Positions 11,988 to 26,800 of a DNA stretch of 64,000 nt are shown in pieces. Every line of letters begins with the position of its first letter. Within the stretch, counting starts at the first letter, position 1. The stretch is from contig NC_091053.1 of the NCBI RefSeq assembly GCF_963966145.1, positions 1,116,001-1,180,000 on the forward strand. The letters run 5' to 3'. Source of the DNA: Tenebrio molitor. Taxonomy: Eukaryota > Arthropoda > Insecta > Coleoptera > Tenebrionidae. Both the position numbers and the translations under genes were made by a program. The notes under the pieces were generated by a model. It was not told the DNA's origin and ran no database searches. It saw only the letters and a program-made list of their open reading frames with translations.

Positions 11988-14900
11988 GTGCTGTGGGAGG
12001 TAAGAATGAAACCAAAGCATGTTTATTATTTTTCCGTTAATATTTGTTCTGTCATTAGTTGGGAATTAAATGGAAAAGAAATGCCAAGAATCTTGTAAAT
12101 ATTTTTTCCACAATTATTAGAGTTAATGACCAGAAGGTAATTATCTGATAACAAAATAAATATTTCTCTTGATGGCAACAAATAAAAATGTATTTGTTCA
12201 ATACCTCCGTAGAAAGTGAGTTACCAGTGGGTGAAGATTTCTCATTCGTTGACTTCACTTTCGGTCATCGTTTTTCGCTCACTGCCTTTCACTCACTGGT
12301 TTTCATTCGCGCATAATTATGTAAATTTTTCCAATTCTTTCTGATAATTTTAATTTTTTAAGCAACATTTGGTACCTCGCGGCACTTGCCTCTTCCAGGA
12401 CATCATCAGGAACATATAAGTCTTCAACATCCGTCCAAAAATGTAATTTATTTTTATTTAAAATTTTGAATACAAAGTTACAGACTCACTTTCTAAGGAG
12501 GTATCGAACAAAACCAAATGCAGCACTCGAGAGTAAAGCCGCTTTCGTTCACTTGAATTGCACGCACTTTGCGTGAACGAAAGTTTTGCCTTCCTCACTC
12601 TTATTGCAAATAACTATTTCTGAAAACTGGTTCCTGTTATGCAACTGGAATTGAAATGTGAACAACACATGACAAAACAAATAAACAAAAAATGTTGTTT
12701 GATTGGTTTAAAATTGTTTTACATTTGGTGGCTTTCGTCTGAAGTGATTTTTAAAGAATTTTGTTCTGGATTGTTCCTGGTTTAGTTCAATTAACGCCAA
12801 ACTTTCCCCCAATTCAAGCCATCGGTGCAGCCATTCTCCAACTTTAATAGAATTTGGCGAAACGATCAGTCACGAGCTGGAGGTGCATTGTTACCAATTC
12901 GATTCCTCCAAATCAAACACCACGCCATCGAAATTCATCCAACAACGTGCGACTCCATCTGTTAAACATCTCGTTTCAGATTCAAACTAAGAAGTTTAGT
13001 TCGTAATCTCAACATTTCCACCGAGTTGCTACCCAACTTCCTTATTAAAACCACTCAAGTCTTCTTAATGGCGAACACGCGGTATGTTTCTGGTCGTGGG
13101 CGAAAGTTCAACAGCTTTCTTGAGCCATCTATTATTTAGTATTTTCCGGTTGGCTTTTTACCCGCTTAAGCGCAATATTGTGAAAAATTCACCGTAGAAA
13201 AACGACCAAAGCGCACATCTTGAATTGTATTATTAATGCGTTCGAGGTCGATTCACTCGATGAAATATTTTTATTTCTGAAACGAAAAGCTCGCACGAGG
13301 TGAATTCCGGTATATTTCAAAGGGCGAAATTGTGGAGGCGTCGTACAGGAATTCTGTGAGAGCGTGAAACCTTCCTTTCAGTCTCCAGACTCAAATAAAT
13401 TTTTTAATGGATGCAAATACTTCGAAATTCAAAGAGGCAAAATAAAATATTACTCGGGTTCTTTGCAAAAGTAGTGAATGATTTGTATACTGAAAGTTGA
13501 TTTAAAAGGGGTCTCTAAATATCAGTGAAGACTGCATCAAGATCTGCTCAATAACTTTTTAGTTATAAGTGGACAAGTGATACATACATACTATATACAT
13601 TTGATAAAATGTTAAAATATTTGTCTCGAGAATTGAGAATATTGCTTCAGAGAACTGAATAAAAGATTCACTTCAATTTGTAAGTTATGAAATTCATGAA
13701 ATACCTACATAGTTGCACGGTGCACTACTTTATTGAAATGCTGTTTTATTCCTAGACTCTTGAAGTCAAGCAGCGCCAGATTTATTTGAGTCGCCCTCTC
13801 GTCTCTTCCTTTTCACAAACTTTCCTTTCATAATTTGCTAAAAACTGATCAAGTCAACGACTAGATTAAGCGGTATTGAATTTGTGCGAGCCAGTAAAAC
13901 TTAACAATCCAATAAAATGTCTCTTTTTGCTCTTGTTAACGAAGGTCGTAAAGCACTCTTTCGCGTTGCAATTTCCTATGCAGTTCCGGTTGGCTTGCTC
14001 CGTTCGGAAATCCGATAAAACATTTCGGAGACCCTAAACCCCTGTTAAATTGAAATTAAACCAAAAGCAATTTAATCAAGTCCATTGAAAACAAAAGCGC
14101 TCGTAATCCATCAATTAGGCGAAAATCGCAGCTTTCTAACTGTTTTGCCTCCAACGCTAATATTTTTCACCGGGATTCAATAATCCGATTCAATTCGTGC
14201 AGGATCATCCCGTTGTTAACGCACGGATGAATTTTGTTATCTGACGTATTTTACGAGACTTGCAACAGAACGATGGGGAAAGATGTCGAAATGTTGCTGC
14301 AACAAAATAATCCCATTGGTTTTCGTTTTGTTCGTTGCGGGATCACTGGAAATAATTCGTTGTTTGGCCAATACAATCCAGTACAAATTTAGCGGTTCGG
14401 TGAAATTCTACCCCAAATATTATCCTATTTGGAAATGTACGGTTTCAGTACTTAAATCCCGGAATCCATTTCATTTTAAATGACGGAGATGAAATATTGG
14501 TGAGTAGAATTAACCGCAGAACACGTGAAATTCATCAAAATAGCGCCCAACTGAATTGTATGTTTGGAAACTCTCTGAACCGCATGTCCTGTTTCAGAAC
14601 TCTCCAGATTATTGAATTAGTTGTTGGGACAGCGAAATAAACAAAAACAAACGAAGAAGTACTTTGTGATGCAAACCACACGGAGGTGCGAAAGGAATAG
14701 AGAGTTAAATGAGTGCGAGAGGACATTTTTCGCGCATGAGCGCAGTATTTGAGGACGAGCGACGAAGGAGCGAGTGCTCATTTGCGCGAATAATCTAAGC
14801 CTCGAACGGTCGTGTCATCTCAGTTTTTTTTTTATTCTTTATTTCTTTACAGTCTAGCCTGCTTTGTTCCAATTTCTTAATTTGTTAGGTTGGCAAACCA

Positions 14901-17824
14901 ATCCAAAATGTCTTCTTATTTTACAATTAATTTTCTATTCAATAATTTAATGAAAACCCTATTGTTTTCGTTTTTTACCTCTCTCCTGGATTCACTTTGT
15001 ACACGTTGCCCCGTTATAAATTGCTGACATTACACTCTTTCCCTCTCAATTGCCGAGGAAATCTCGCTTTCCACACCCCATCTATAATCTCTTCCACCCT
15101 ATTTATAATTCCTTCCGTTGCGGAGTTCCCGGAACGTAGATTTTTGCATTTGTAAGTTGTTCTCTCCAGGGGCTCGCCAGTAAAGGACTCGTTTGATTAC
15201 TTTTTTTACTTTTGCATATGTATCGCAATCGAATTAAAATTGGTACTCGGCTTGATTCGAATTTAGTACTTTGACAAAATTAGACTGAAACCAATTCCCG
15301 TTGGAGCGTTTTATCTGATTTCTGCACAAAGCTCCGGTTCGGTAAGGCTAAAAGCTCCATCTCCGTTCCATTCAAAATTATTGAATTGTATTGTTCACTA
15401 AAATGAAATGTTTCCAGAATTAGTAAAATGGTTCCCTGTGGATGTCCTGTCGACCGTGCTGTTTGTTTCCTTTCCCATGTCTCTATTTGCGCTTTTCACG
15501 ATTTCTTCCATTTTCCGTGTGCCGGAGTTTCAACCGTGACTATCTAAATCCCAACTATACACCCTTTTTGCTCGCACAATTATCCCGAATTTGCATAGTT
15601 TGCTTAGCAAACTTACCGAACGCACGTTTCGTTTTAGATGATATCACAGCGAGGGACGCTTCTCTGTGAACTTCGCTCACTGCTGGATATGTCAATAAAT
15701 TCAACCGGAGCTGTGCAAATTTAGTCATGAGTTTAAAGAATTTCCGCAATGATGTGCATGGCATTAATGTTAAGGAAAAATGGAAGTTTTCCAACCCGCG
15801 CAGCGCCAATCCAGGCCAATCGATGTCCAACCCACCACATGAACGATAAAAAAATTAATTAAAACGAAAAGTAAACAACATACTCAATTTGTGACGCTAA
15901 AAACAAATGAGTATTTTTTAGATTGTTGACAAATGCGAGGGATTTTTAAAAAATACACACAACTACAAAATGAAAGTAGGTATTCACGCAAAATCAAAAA
16001 GTGGATTTCACATGAACTGGGACAACACAAGCAGTTAATGTAATAGAGGGTGCGAGTGTTACGTTACGGGCTAAATCGTCACGCTCAAATCATCAGGGTT
16101 GGAGCGTGAGGCTCGGGCGAGAGAACAACAAACACGGACAGAGCTCAAATCGTCAGGTTCGGGTCAGAGAACACACAGGAGGTGAATTAGTTTCGTGCGA
16201 CACGCTAAAATCGTCACGCTCAAATCGTCAGGCATCCAGTGTGCAATCAGTACAATATTGTCGCGCCCGATACATTTGTGATCCTACTTCAAAGAAACAT
16301 ATCGATTTGGATATCGCCGGGCTCATAAGAGACAGTGAATTTGTCAGGAATAGCAAAACAGAGCCGATAGCAATTACTGAAGTGTTTGAAAGCTCGGCGA
16401 CAAAGCTCGAGACTCGCTTCTGTTTGTGTTTTTTCCTGCAAACACAGTAGATTGCTATCAACAAGAGAGTTGTTGTTTTTGTACAAGAATTATTCTGCTT
16501 TGCTCGATTCGACATGACGCACTTTGTCGACAGCCAATTTGTTCCGCTTTTGAATGATTCCAGTTGCAATCAAAGGTGCATCTCGAGCGTTGTTGCTGCA
16601 AATGCAGTGTAATCACTTTGTCGACACGACTCTTCACAATTAATTTTTTTTATTGAGAACTACATGAAAAATATTCGCTTTATCGACGGAGAAAATCAAA
16701 GAGACGGAAACGTACAACAAGTAATTGCTATAAGAAACTGAAAAAGATTTTTTTCGAAGATGTTACAGTGAAAAGAAGCGTTTTTAAAATATTTATATTT
16801 ATTTGTACGAATGAAAAATTGAAAAACATCTTCGCAAATGGATTTGTCGATGTAAAATATAAATGTTTTTGTCAAATAAAATTCTCTCCGGAGCAGCTTG
16901 TCAACTGGTCCATACTTGATTTTTCTATCGGGCCTTCAAATAAATATATATTTAGAGTAGGCGTAGGCGACATTCTAATTCTGTTAACAGTGTAAAGTAA
17001 TTTTGTAGGTAACCAATTATTGTCCGCAGTTACACAGGTTACATAGTAAGCTTTTTCCCAATTTTATATTGTCATATTCCGTGGAGGGGGAATAGGGAGA
17101 ATGCACTACAAAAATTAAAAATATTTTCTAACCTAATTTTATTTCGTTAAAATGTCAGACGTTTCTTGTGTCATTTTCTACGCTGGAAAAATGTTGCAAA
17201 CAATTGAATTTCCATAGGTTCCTCTAAATATAAATTTATTTGAAGGCCCGTTATATATATTAATGCAGAAATCAATTTAATTGCATCGTATTTTGGAAGT
17301 ATTTGGGGCCAAATTATAAACCCACGAGTTCCATTAAATTTTAATTGTTAGGGAGGTATTTCGGAACTTTGTGCCAACAAGCTGAGCCCAAATTGTTCAA
17401 GTTTGACACAACGGACGTGTTTGGTGAATAGTTTTATGAATTCGTCGCAAATAGAGAAGTATTGGAAAGGGTCCAGATAATCTACACCGAGCACGATTGA
17501 TTTTCTTTTTTCTTTTTGTTCCAACATTTCCCTCTTTTGTATTTCTTTTAAATTTTCCCTAATTATCTCAAACGACCCATCCCTCAAATCAAATAATCTA
17601 CAGGACCTTGCGCAATATTTCATAATCACGATGCGGCTTCCAACCACCATACATCACCCTGAACCAACCCTAAACATAATCAGTTCTGTGGTAATTACAG
17701 TAATTACAAGCGTATCACGTAGGCCGCTCTTCTAATTGCATTTAATTGAAAACCGAAGATAATCAATATCCTCGACTAGATTACGTCGCCGCTTTGTTAA
17801 TCCCCGAAATCGTTCCGGTTGCAG
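11988..17824. other. Gene-free stretch
   Basis: No exon is supported. A 66-codon open frame at 14283-14483 begins with a hydrophobic stretch but has no homology I recognise, no clear promoter and no codon bias. Short imperfect repeats of a phrase like CTCAAATCGTCAGG occur at 16085-16235. The stretch may be upstream intron of the zinc-finger gene. Confidence 0.4.
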
Positions 17825-20800
17825 AGAGCCGCCCCGCCCGCAAGAACTACAACAAACTGACCGGGGAGGACGTCAGCAGGACCAGGAGCGACCACCTGGA
17901 CAACGTCGACAGCTGCAAGGAGGAACAGTGCGCGAAGCACGACGCCAACAACGACACCGACACGGATTCCAGCTTCACCGATATTGAGCTGGACGACAGG
18001 GATGACTTCTCCGACGATTCCGACTACGGTGAGTTTCCCCTAAAATGTACAAAGTTTGCAGAGTTGAAACGCGTAAACGGATAATTCGATTTGGAAACGT
18101 CAGCTGGCCGAGAAAGCGTCATAAATATTTAAAAAGTTGGCGCGAAATCGGTGAAATGCAAATAATCAAAGTGGGGGCGCAAGCGAGAGCATAAAACTTA
18201 TGGAAAGTGTGCTTAAGGAAAAAAAAAATGTACAGGTTTCTTTACGACGGGAGATTTTTCTTCGAGAAATTATCTGTACGAATCGTTTGCTTTTATCTTC
18301 TGCGCGGAATTTTCTGAAGGCCCTATTTCTTAAATGTCTCATTTGCATCGGTTCAAATTACTGTGTCTTGTTTTTTTTCTTCCCTTAATTATTTAAGTTG
18401 AGCATAAAACAACTCGAACATTTTGTTTACACTCTTTGCGGCTGTGAAAAACTCCCAAGGAAATACATAAATCTTTTTATTTCAAACGAAACAAAACTTG
18501 CCGCCGGAAAATTGTTTTCCCGAGCGGAAAATGTTTAGTTTAATTAGTTTACTCAAACTACACGACGTTGTTAGTGCGGCTGGGATGTCAAAAGTTTATT
18601 GAGTAAGGTGGAAATCCAACTAGACCTATTTTCCCCATCATGATGTTAAATAAAAATAAATAGTATTGTAGAACCCGAAAGAAATTAAATGAGAAGGGAC
18701 ATTGTCAAGGCAATTGAGCTGTAGTACCAAAGCGCCCCGTACTAACCCTTTCGAAGCGCTACCATCGCCAGCGAGAATCTAATCGCTGAGCCCCTACCAC
18801 CATCATCAGCTGCGCGCCGTCGGAGCGTGCCGCACCATCCCCAGCCAGGCTATAAAAGGGATGATTATTCATATGATCATTCGAGCTCCCTCAAGAGTCT
18901 CACCACAGACCTTTGTTAACTTTGTTTACCTTTATGTAAATAAACAATTTACAAACACAAACACTGTTAAAAGTGGCTCAACAACATGGGGCCTGCTGTT
19001 AAAAGTGGCGCCCAACGTGGGGCATAATGTTAAAAGTGGCTCCACAACGTGGGGCATAATGTTACAAGTGTAGGTAGCATGGTGCCCGTGTGGCGTGGCA
19101 TAAACTAACATTTTTCGGACGACCTTGACTATTACCGAATGAAAAACTCTTTCACTTTTACATTGATCCCAGTGAAAATGTTTTTCTTTCAACATTATGT
19201 TAATGTGGACTCTTCTTGACCGAAGACAAAAATGAATACGTTGGACAAAAATTTTGATTTTACTGCACATTTTATTTTTTATTTTTTTTTTATTTTCTGA
19301 ACAATTTATTATCTTGAGTTCTTAAGATATCCACTGCCAAATAAATTATTTCTCCGACATATTTTCTTGACCAATCACATCTTTCCTGTTCTGAATTTGT
19401 GGCTCCTTCTCCCAAATCGATAGCGAACTGGTAAAAAATGAATTAAAAAAGTTATCCGTCAACTCCGCCCCGAATCAGAGAAGCCATGACAAGTTGGTGA
19501 AGTTTTGTGCTTTCGAATTGTCTCATCCTCGGGCTAAAATATTTACATTTTTCAACATCCAGCTTTACACCATCGCGTCGAGCTTCTGTGACAGCGATTT
19601 TCAAGAGAAAAAGTGTGATAAATTAAATTCAAACGTTATTCTGACCCGATCGGTCTTTTTGCTTTGTTTTGGGCAAAGTATCGTCTCGATTGGATCATTT
19701 AGTCGCGGAGAAGTTTTACTCATCAAAAATCATCACGGTGCCCGCGTGGCGTGGCGATAACTAACCTGTCAGAGTATTTGTCCCACTTTGAGGGAGTTTG
19801 GTCTCCAGTTTTAATGAAATGAAAATCCCACCAACTAAAGTATGAGATCGACTTTGCTCTTCAAATGCATTTTCCACTTTGTCGAAAAGCCGTTTTGGCG
19901 AAAGCCACCACATCCGCTGAATTAATTCTATCGCAACCGCCACTCGTCCTTTTTTATTTCATCTCCGCATGCTCAATTACTTGATGAAGTAAACACAGAC
20001 GAGCGAGTTGGTAAATGGACGCGAAGCGCGTACCAACGTTTAAACAACGCAGATCAAAGCCAAAGGGACGCTAATAAACAATTGTATTTTCCATCCGAGG
20101 CCGCGTTATTGAACCCCACGAAAATAATTTACGCAAATTTCTCTTTGTTTGCTTTGGACGAATTTGAATGAAGCCCCCGAACTCCAATCCCCGAATCGAC
20201 TTGATTAATTAGCTAGAACTAATCAAAGGGATTTAATGCATAGACTGATCCTTCACCACGTCCCGTTGCATCGCGACGGCTTCATCTTACCCCAATTAAA
20301 ACCGAAACATAATTGCTAATTAAAACGTGGAGTTGTTTTCGTCGTCGTCGACATCACATGTCTGCATTCGTGTTTGAAAATTTCACCCATCCGCACTTTT
20401 TTTTTTTTATTTTTTTTTACGTAAAAATGACAGTTCGAACAAGCGCAAAATAAAATAACAATAATGATGCCCGAGTCAGCCGCGTCAAAATCGCGAAATA
20501 TTGTTCGATCATAGGGGTTAAGCAGGGGTGTATGCAAGTCAACATTTGGATGGGCGGCCGGAACGGATTAGTTTTGGAAACGGAATCAGTTCTGATTGTG
20601 CGTTCTTCGCCCTCCAGGCGGGTTCCCAATTGTTGCCAACTTCTCTCCGGTGGCTTTCGGAAGACAAAACCGCCCGAATCGGAGCAAATTGCTTTATTTA
20701 TTGTCGATTAACGACATTCCGAGTGGGAAGCCGATAATCCGATTCCGGTGGCGAATTTCAGCCGTTGTAGAATTCGCGAAAGGGGGATGTCATGTGTAAC

Positions 20801-23800
20801 AATGGCTCCGATCTGGCTGAAATAATTAGTCGGTGTAATTAACGAGTGCGTCCTGGAAAAGAATCTCATTTCCGATTTCCGCCGAAACGATTATCTTCCA
20901 GGGCAATTTCAGGTGCGCTTCGACTCTTTAACGACGCCATAAAATCCGGCGTTTGATAAAGACGCGACGTGCCAAAGCGAGATAACGCGAACAAGTCGAT
21001 AAAATTTAATTTGGAATTTAAACAAAAACGATCCGACAGTACTCGTATATTGTAACGGGGCGACGCCTAGTTGGTCTCCTTGTTGCGCTCCGCTCCGCAA
21101 ATAACTTTCGAGTGGGCCGAGCTGCACTCGGTTTCTTTGTTCGGAAGCTCGCGGCCTTCAGGTGGCTTTGCTAATTGGAGTGGGTGAAAGGCGACCATTT
21201 CCCGTCGGCGGCGCAAACGTCATACCCCCGAAAAATTATCCGAACGGAAGGCATCCGCCCTAATTGAACGCTCCCTTTGTCCAATTTAATGACAACATCT
21301 CTTATCGAAATTGTTCAAAGTTTGGACTGCTTTGAGGCGACACACTTCAAACGTATCCGAGTGGAAGGGGATGGAGACCCGCGTTGGGCGCCAAAAACTT
21401 CCAATTAACCGGGTGCCGGATAAAAATGGAGCGTGGTGGATTTATGAGAAGGTGTTCGGTCTGGGAGGCAACGAATTATTTAAAATTGCGCGGTAAGGGT
21501 GGGCCGAAGGGGTTAGGCGTCTGCTCTCTTTGCTTGTTGATCTAGTCGACGAGGCAATATCCGACGTCGAATGATTTACTTCGACAATGCGGCAAAATTG
21601 GATGCGGCGTCTCTCTCTGTTTGCTAACCTAATATATGCAACAATGGAAGTCCATTTGGTAGTTTCATCATGAGATACAAACAATCGATAAACCACCTGA
21701 AACGGATGGCTGCCTCGCACGGGCTGACACCTGATGCCGTTAAATGTTTCACTTGACCTTTGGGACTTAAGCAGACTTAACATCTAACTTACTTCTTTTA
21801 AAGGTCAATAAGAGAGTGATGAAATATTTATCAGAAAAGAGAAAAAAAAACACCTCTCCATTGAGGTTTTCATTTCTACATTTTACAGTCAATTGGTTAT
21901 TTTATTGGACTGGTAATATCGTGTCGGATTCTACAAAACGGATAACTCTGATTCAGCAAAGTGTTCTTAGTTGAGATGATGTAAAAAGTTTGACTGGTTT
22001 CGTGTTTCCGCATAACCAGACATTACAGGAAGAGGAAACTATCCTGGATGTCGCGTCACGTTCCTACAAAATATGACGGACGAGTTATAGTTTGGAACTT
22101 GTCTCAGTTATTCCCTTTAAAGGGAATGTAGTGAGAGTTATTAGATGTCGAAGGTAATTTGGTTTGTAAGATCCAAAAAATTTTGATGAAAAATTTGAAT
22201 TTTTATTTTTTACAATTGGAAAATACCATTTGATGGCTTACAATACCTGTCGTCTAGAGAAACTTCCTTTTGCTCTATTCTACCATTCTCTAAAATAATA
22301 AAAATGTTGGGATTCCTGTTTTGGCAGAGATAGCGAGCAGACGTGGAAAAAGTGCAGCGATAACAAACGTAAACAACGACGAGTGAGTGAGAGGTGATAA
22401 GCAGAAGACAGCGGGCAAGAAAGAGAGGGCATGCCGAAATCGCCGAAAGCAAAGAAAGAAAGCAGCAAGAGAGAAAAAGAAGAGGGTAGGATATCGGAAG
22501 AAGGCCTGAATCCATTCAGAAAGAGCTCCAGAACCGAAAGATCCCCAAGTAGAGGCGAAGAAAGAAATCAAAGCAAAGAAATAGAGGAGAAAATAGAAAC
22601 AGTGCTCAGAGAGATAAAAGAGGATATGGCGGGAATAGTAGAGGAGAGCAGAGCACGAAGAAAGGAATTAGCGGCAGCGAGAGAGAAAGAGGGAGAGCAA
22701 GAAAGAGAGGACATGCTGAAATCGTCAGGAGTAAGGAAAGAAAGCAGCAAGAGAGAAAGAGAAGAGGGTAGAACGTCGAAAGAAGGCAAGAACCCACTCA
22801 GAAATAGTTCCAGAACGAGAAGATCACCAAATAGAAGCGAAGAAGAAAATCAAAGCAAGGAAATGGATAAGGAAATGAAAACAACCATGATAAGAGAGAT
22901 GAGAGAGGAGATCAAAACACGAAGAAAGGAATTAGCGGCGTGAGAGAGGAGAATGGGGAGTTAAGGAAAGAATTAGCGACAGTGAGAGAGGAGATGAGAG
23001 GAAGAGAAGAAAAAGGGCAGTTGGAGAAGGCAGATTGGATGAAAAGGATGGAAATGATAGAGGAAAAGATGGAACAAAGAGAAAAGAAGGAGAGGAAGAA
23101 TAATGTTATAATAACTGGAATAGGGGCAATAAGTGGAAATATAGAGAGGGGGGTGGAAGAATGGTTAGAAAGGGAGATAGGGGTGAAAGTGAATGTAAAG
23201 GAAGCATTTAAAATAAATAAAGATAAGATGATGCTGGCAAAAATAGAAAGTTGGGAGCAGAAGAAGAACATAATGCTAAGTAAGAGTAAGTTAAAGGAAA
23301 AAAAAAGATGAGAGGATGTATATAGATGACGATTTGACAAAAGAAGAAAGGGAAACACAAAAGAAGTTAAGAGAGTTGGCGAGAGAGGAGAGAGATAGAG
23401 GAAAAAGGGTGAAAATAGGATACAGGAAAATACGGATAAACGGGGGCTGGTTTAGATGGGATAAGAGACAGGAGAAACTGAAGAAAATTTACTAGAAGAA
23501 GGAGAGAAAATGTACAAGGAGAAGGTGAATAAAAAGGTAGAGGGACAAAGACACAGAAAAGTAAGAGAGAAGAGAGAGAATAAGAGAATCGAAGTACAAT
23601 AGGGAGGGGAGAGAGTGTGTGTGAGAGAGGAAAATGATAGCGGGTTGCAGAGGTGGGGACGAGGAGAGAGAGAACAGAAATGGGAAGGAAGGAGAAGAGA
23701 GAGAGGAGGTGACGCGAGGACAGTGAGAAGATCGAACACATGCGGCGAAATGAGAGAGAGAAAGAGAAGGGAATGGGGAGAAATAGGGAGCGAAGACGGC

Positions 23801-26800
23801 AGGGAGATGGATGAAAGAATAAGGAAGAGGAGAGAAAGAATAGAGAACGAGAGTGAGTGATGTTTATGTTTTGTAATCAGGAATCCGAAAGCCCGTAGGG
23901 CAAAATAAAGCATTTTGTTGTTAATAAAAATGTTGTTTATTACTAAAGAGAATTCAATGACTTGAGACATGTTTGTTATTTAATTTTTTTTAAACCCAGC
24001 CACATTCCGCCTTTGGCATTGAGATTGATCTGATCCTTATCCAGAACCAACGGAATAGGAGTTCTCTCCACCGGAACCACTTCGAAATTTTTTAAAACAT
24101 GAAACAGAATCAATTTCATTTCCAAAAGAGCGAATCTGGAACCGATACAGTTTCTGGGACCAGCCCCGAAGGGCATGTACATGGTCGGATTGATTTTGTC
24201 TTTGTTCTCGTCGTTGAAGCGTTCCGGATCAAATTTCTCCGGATCGGGATAGAATCTGGGGTCGCGATGGATGGCGAACATGGGCAACCAACACACGATA
24301 CCCTTGTCTAGAAGAAGTGGTTTCTCTCCGGGTTGTGTCGGTTGAATTGTGAACTCTTTTGAGACTTCTCTGTCGGTAACAACAGCCGAAGGCCACTTCC
24401 TCAGAGCCTCAGACACCACCATGTCGAGGTATTTCATGCCCAAGAGCGATTCGTAAGTGGGTTTTGCAGAAATCGATTGTATCTCGTCGCGGAGACGGTT
24501 TTGCACGTCTTGGTCGACGGCGAGTTCGTAGAAGGTGAAAGCGAGGACAGTGGAAATGGTTTCGAAACCTGCCAGAAAGAAGATGAAGGCTTGGGCGGTG
24601 ATGTCTTCGACCGTGATTTCTTGCTTGCGTCGATTTTTGGTCACTTCGGATTCAGAAACGCTGGAAAACCCTTCACTGACTTTGATTTCTTCGTCGAGGT
24701 GTTGGCGCCCTTTCTGCGCCTCCATTAACAAGTGAATCATGTCTGGACGGTCGATCTGTTTCTCTTTCCTGGTCCTGATGGTTTCTTCGATTATTTTCGA
24801 AAAGTAGTCGGACACCCTCGGAGGAATGACCTTCACCCTCAGCAACTGAAAGAGTCCACCAAGAAATCTTTTTGGAGTGGGGAAAATGACGTACCTGAGC
24901 CAGCCTCGAACTAATACCAAAGATAAAGAACTTGAGCATTCTCCACCCTCCGAAGTTGGTGGCGTCTTTTCCCATCCGATAGAACTCGTTTTCTTTGTCC
25001 TTGAGGGAGTTACACTTGACACCGAAAGCTGTGGTGGCGATGACGTCGTTAGCATATCTGGAGAACGTGTCCTTCATCTCCAACTCCACCACATCGTCAG
25101 TCTTGGTTTGGAAGTACTTGACGAACTGCTGAGCGCATTCCTCGATCAGCGTGTACTTGCTACTGGTGAAGGAAGGACTGAGAGTGGACCTCAAGTCGCG
25201 CCATCTCTCGTCACGACTGGCGAACAAATTTTTGCTCCAGAAAGGATCAGCCTCGGCTTTGACAGCTTGACGGCGATTTACGAGTTTGTCGAATTCTTTC
25301 ACCGTGATTTGCTTGATCAAGTCGGGGTCTTTGATGACCAAGGTCGGCAGCAAAAACTGGTACACTCCGTGGTACCTTTGACACAGATCAACGAACGATC
25401 ACGAAGTTACCTTGGTGGGTACTCACCTTTCTTCGGGGAATTCGTTGTAAATCTCGAGGACTGTCTCGGCGAAGGACTTGCTGCGTATTATGCTCATGGC
25501 TCCTAACAAGAATCTAGGCTTGATATGCTTAATCCCTTTGCTTTGCCAGTACCTCTGTTGTTTTCTGATGTGGCGGTAAGTGAAGACGATTGCAGCAACC
25601 AAGAGGGTAATCCATATTGTCCAAGTTATTCCAAGAAATGGTATCAAAAGACCGAATAACAAGAACATGACGTGAAGCGGTGCGACTGTTCGCGATTAAT
25701 ATTTGGGTTTCGGATGTTGTAAACAATAATTATCCAATTCTCTGGCTCAATTGGTGAGTCATCATTGGTCGAAGGTTGTAACGTTCGTCTGTTTTGATTA
25801 TCATCGTACCGCTTTATCTATAGTCCATTTTTTAATTATAGACCGATGTATCAATTAAAAAGCAGAACAACTGTTATATTGCTATCTCTTTTCAACAGAA
25901 TGCAAAACAAGCTATTGAATTCTTGTACGTCTTGTATTAAGCGCGTCCCACTATCCATCTCGCTTTAGTATGTGCGATTAGAGCAAGACGCGAGTTGTAC
26001 GTTTATTACATTAGCGACGTCAAATTTTTAGGTTATGTTTTAACCACATTATTTGTGATAATTTTGTTTAATTTTGCTTGAAATGTCCACCGTATGATCC
26101 CAACGAAAAGTTACGCAGCAAGTGGACAGATTCATTTGCAGAATTTGTAATTGCAAAAATAATATTGGAATTGCGCGGAAACTTACAAGGGGTAAACTAG
26201 TTCATGGCGTTGCTGAAATAAAATCTAGGAAAAAGACAATCTAAACGTGGTTGTTTAGTGTTGTTTTCAACAACTTTTAAGAGGTAAGATATACCTACCT
26301 ATTAGTTGATAACTAATCAAAAGAGTTCTGAAGGGAGCGATTTTTTGAAAGACAAAATGAAAACGGAGGAATGCATTTGCAGAAAAACCAAGAAAGCACG
26401 AAAGAACACAACACAACACTTTGCCTAAAGTCCATTCAAAAATCAAAAAACCACCACCTCTTGCTTTAGGTTGGTAAAATTTAGAAAACCCTAGGTAGAT
26501 ATTTTTTCGTACTATGTTGGTAACTATAAATTATGACATTTATTTGATCCAAAATAAAATTCAATTGCTTTGAATTTCGTTCATATTGTTTTATTAGCAG
26601 CACGTTTCATTTATTTATTGATTGTTATTATTTTTACTTAAACATACCCAGAAAAACAACACATTTAATAAACATTTAACTTCAAAATTACAAGTCTCAC
26701 CAAATTTTACACTAGACAGCGTTGCCTATAGTAATCATCGAGGAAAATGCGACGTTGGTGGTTTTTTGATTTTTGAATGGACTTTACATACATTTTCAAA

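Noticed and set aside
14283..14483. 66-codon frame with a hydrophobic N-terminus, possible small secreted protein
   Set aside because: No homology recognised, AT-driven composition and no supporting splice or poly(A) signals.
24099..25506. Long plus-strand open frames opposite the P450 exons
   Set aside because: They are antisense shadows of the conserved P450 coding sequence and recur at every P450 copy.
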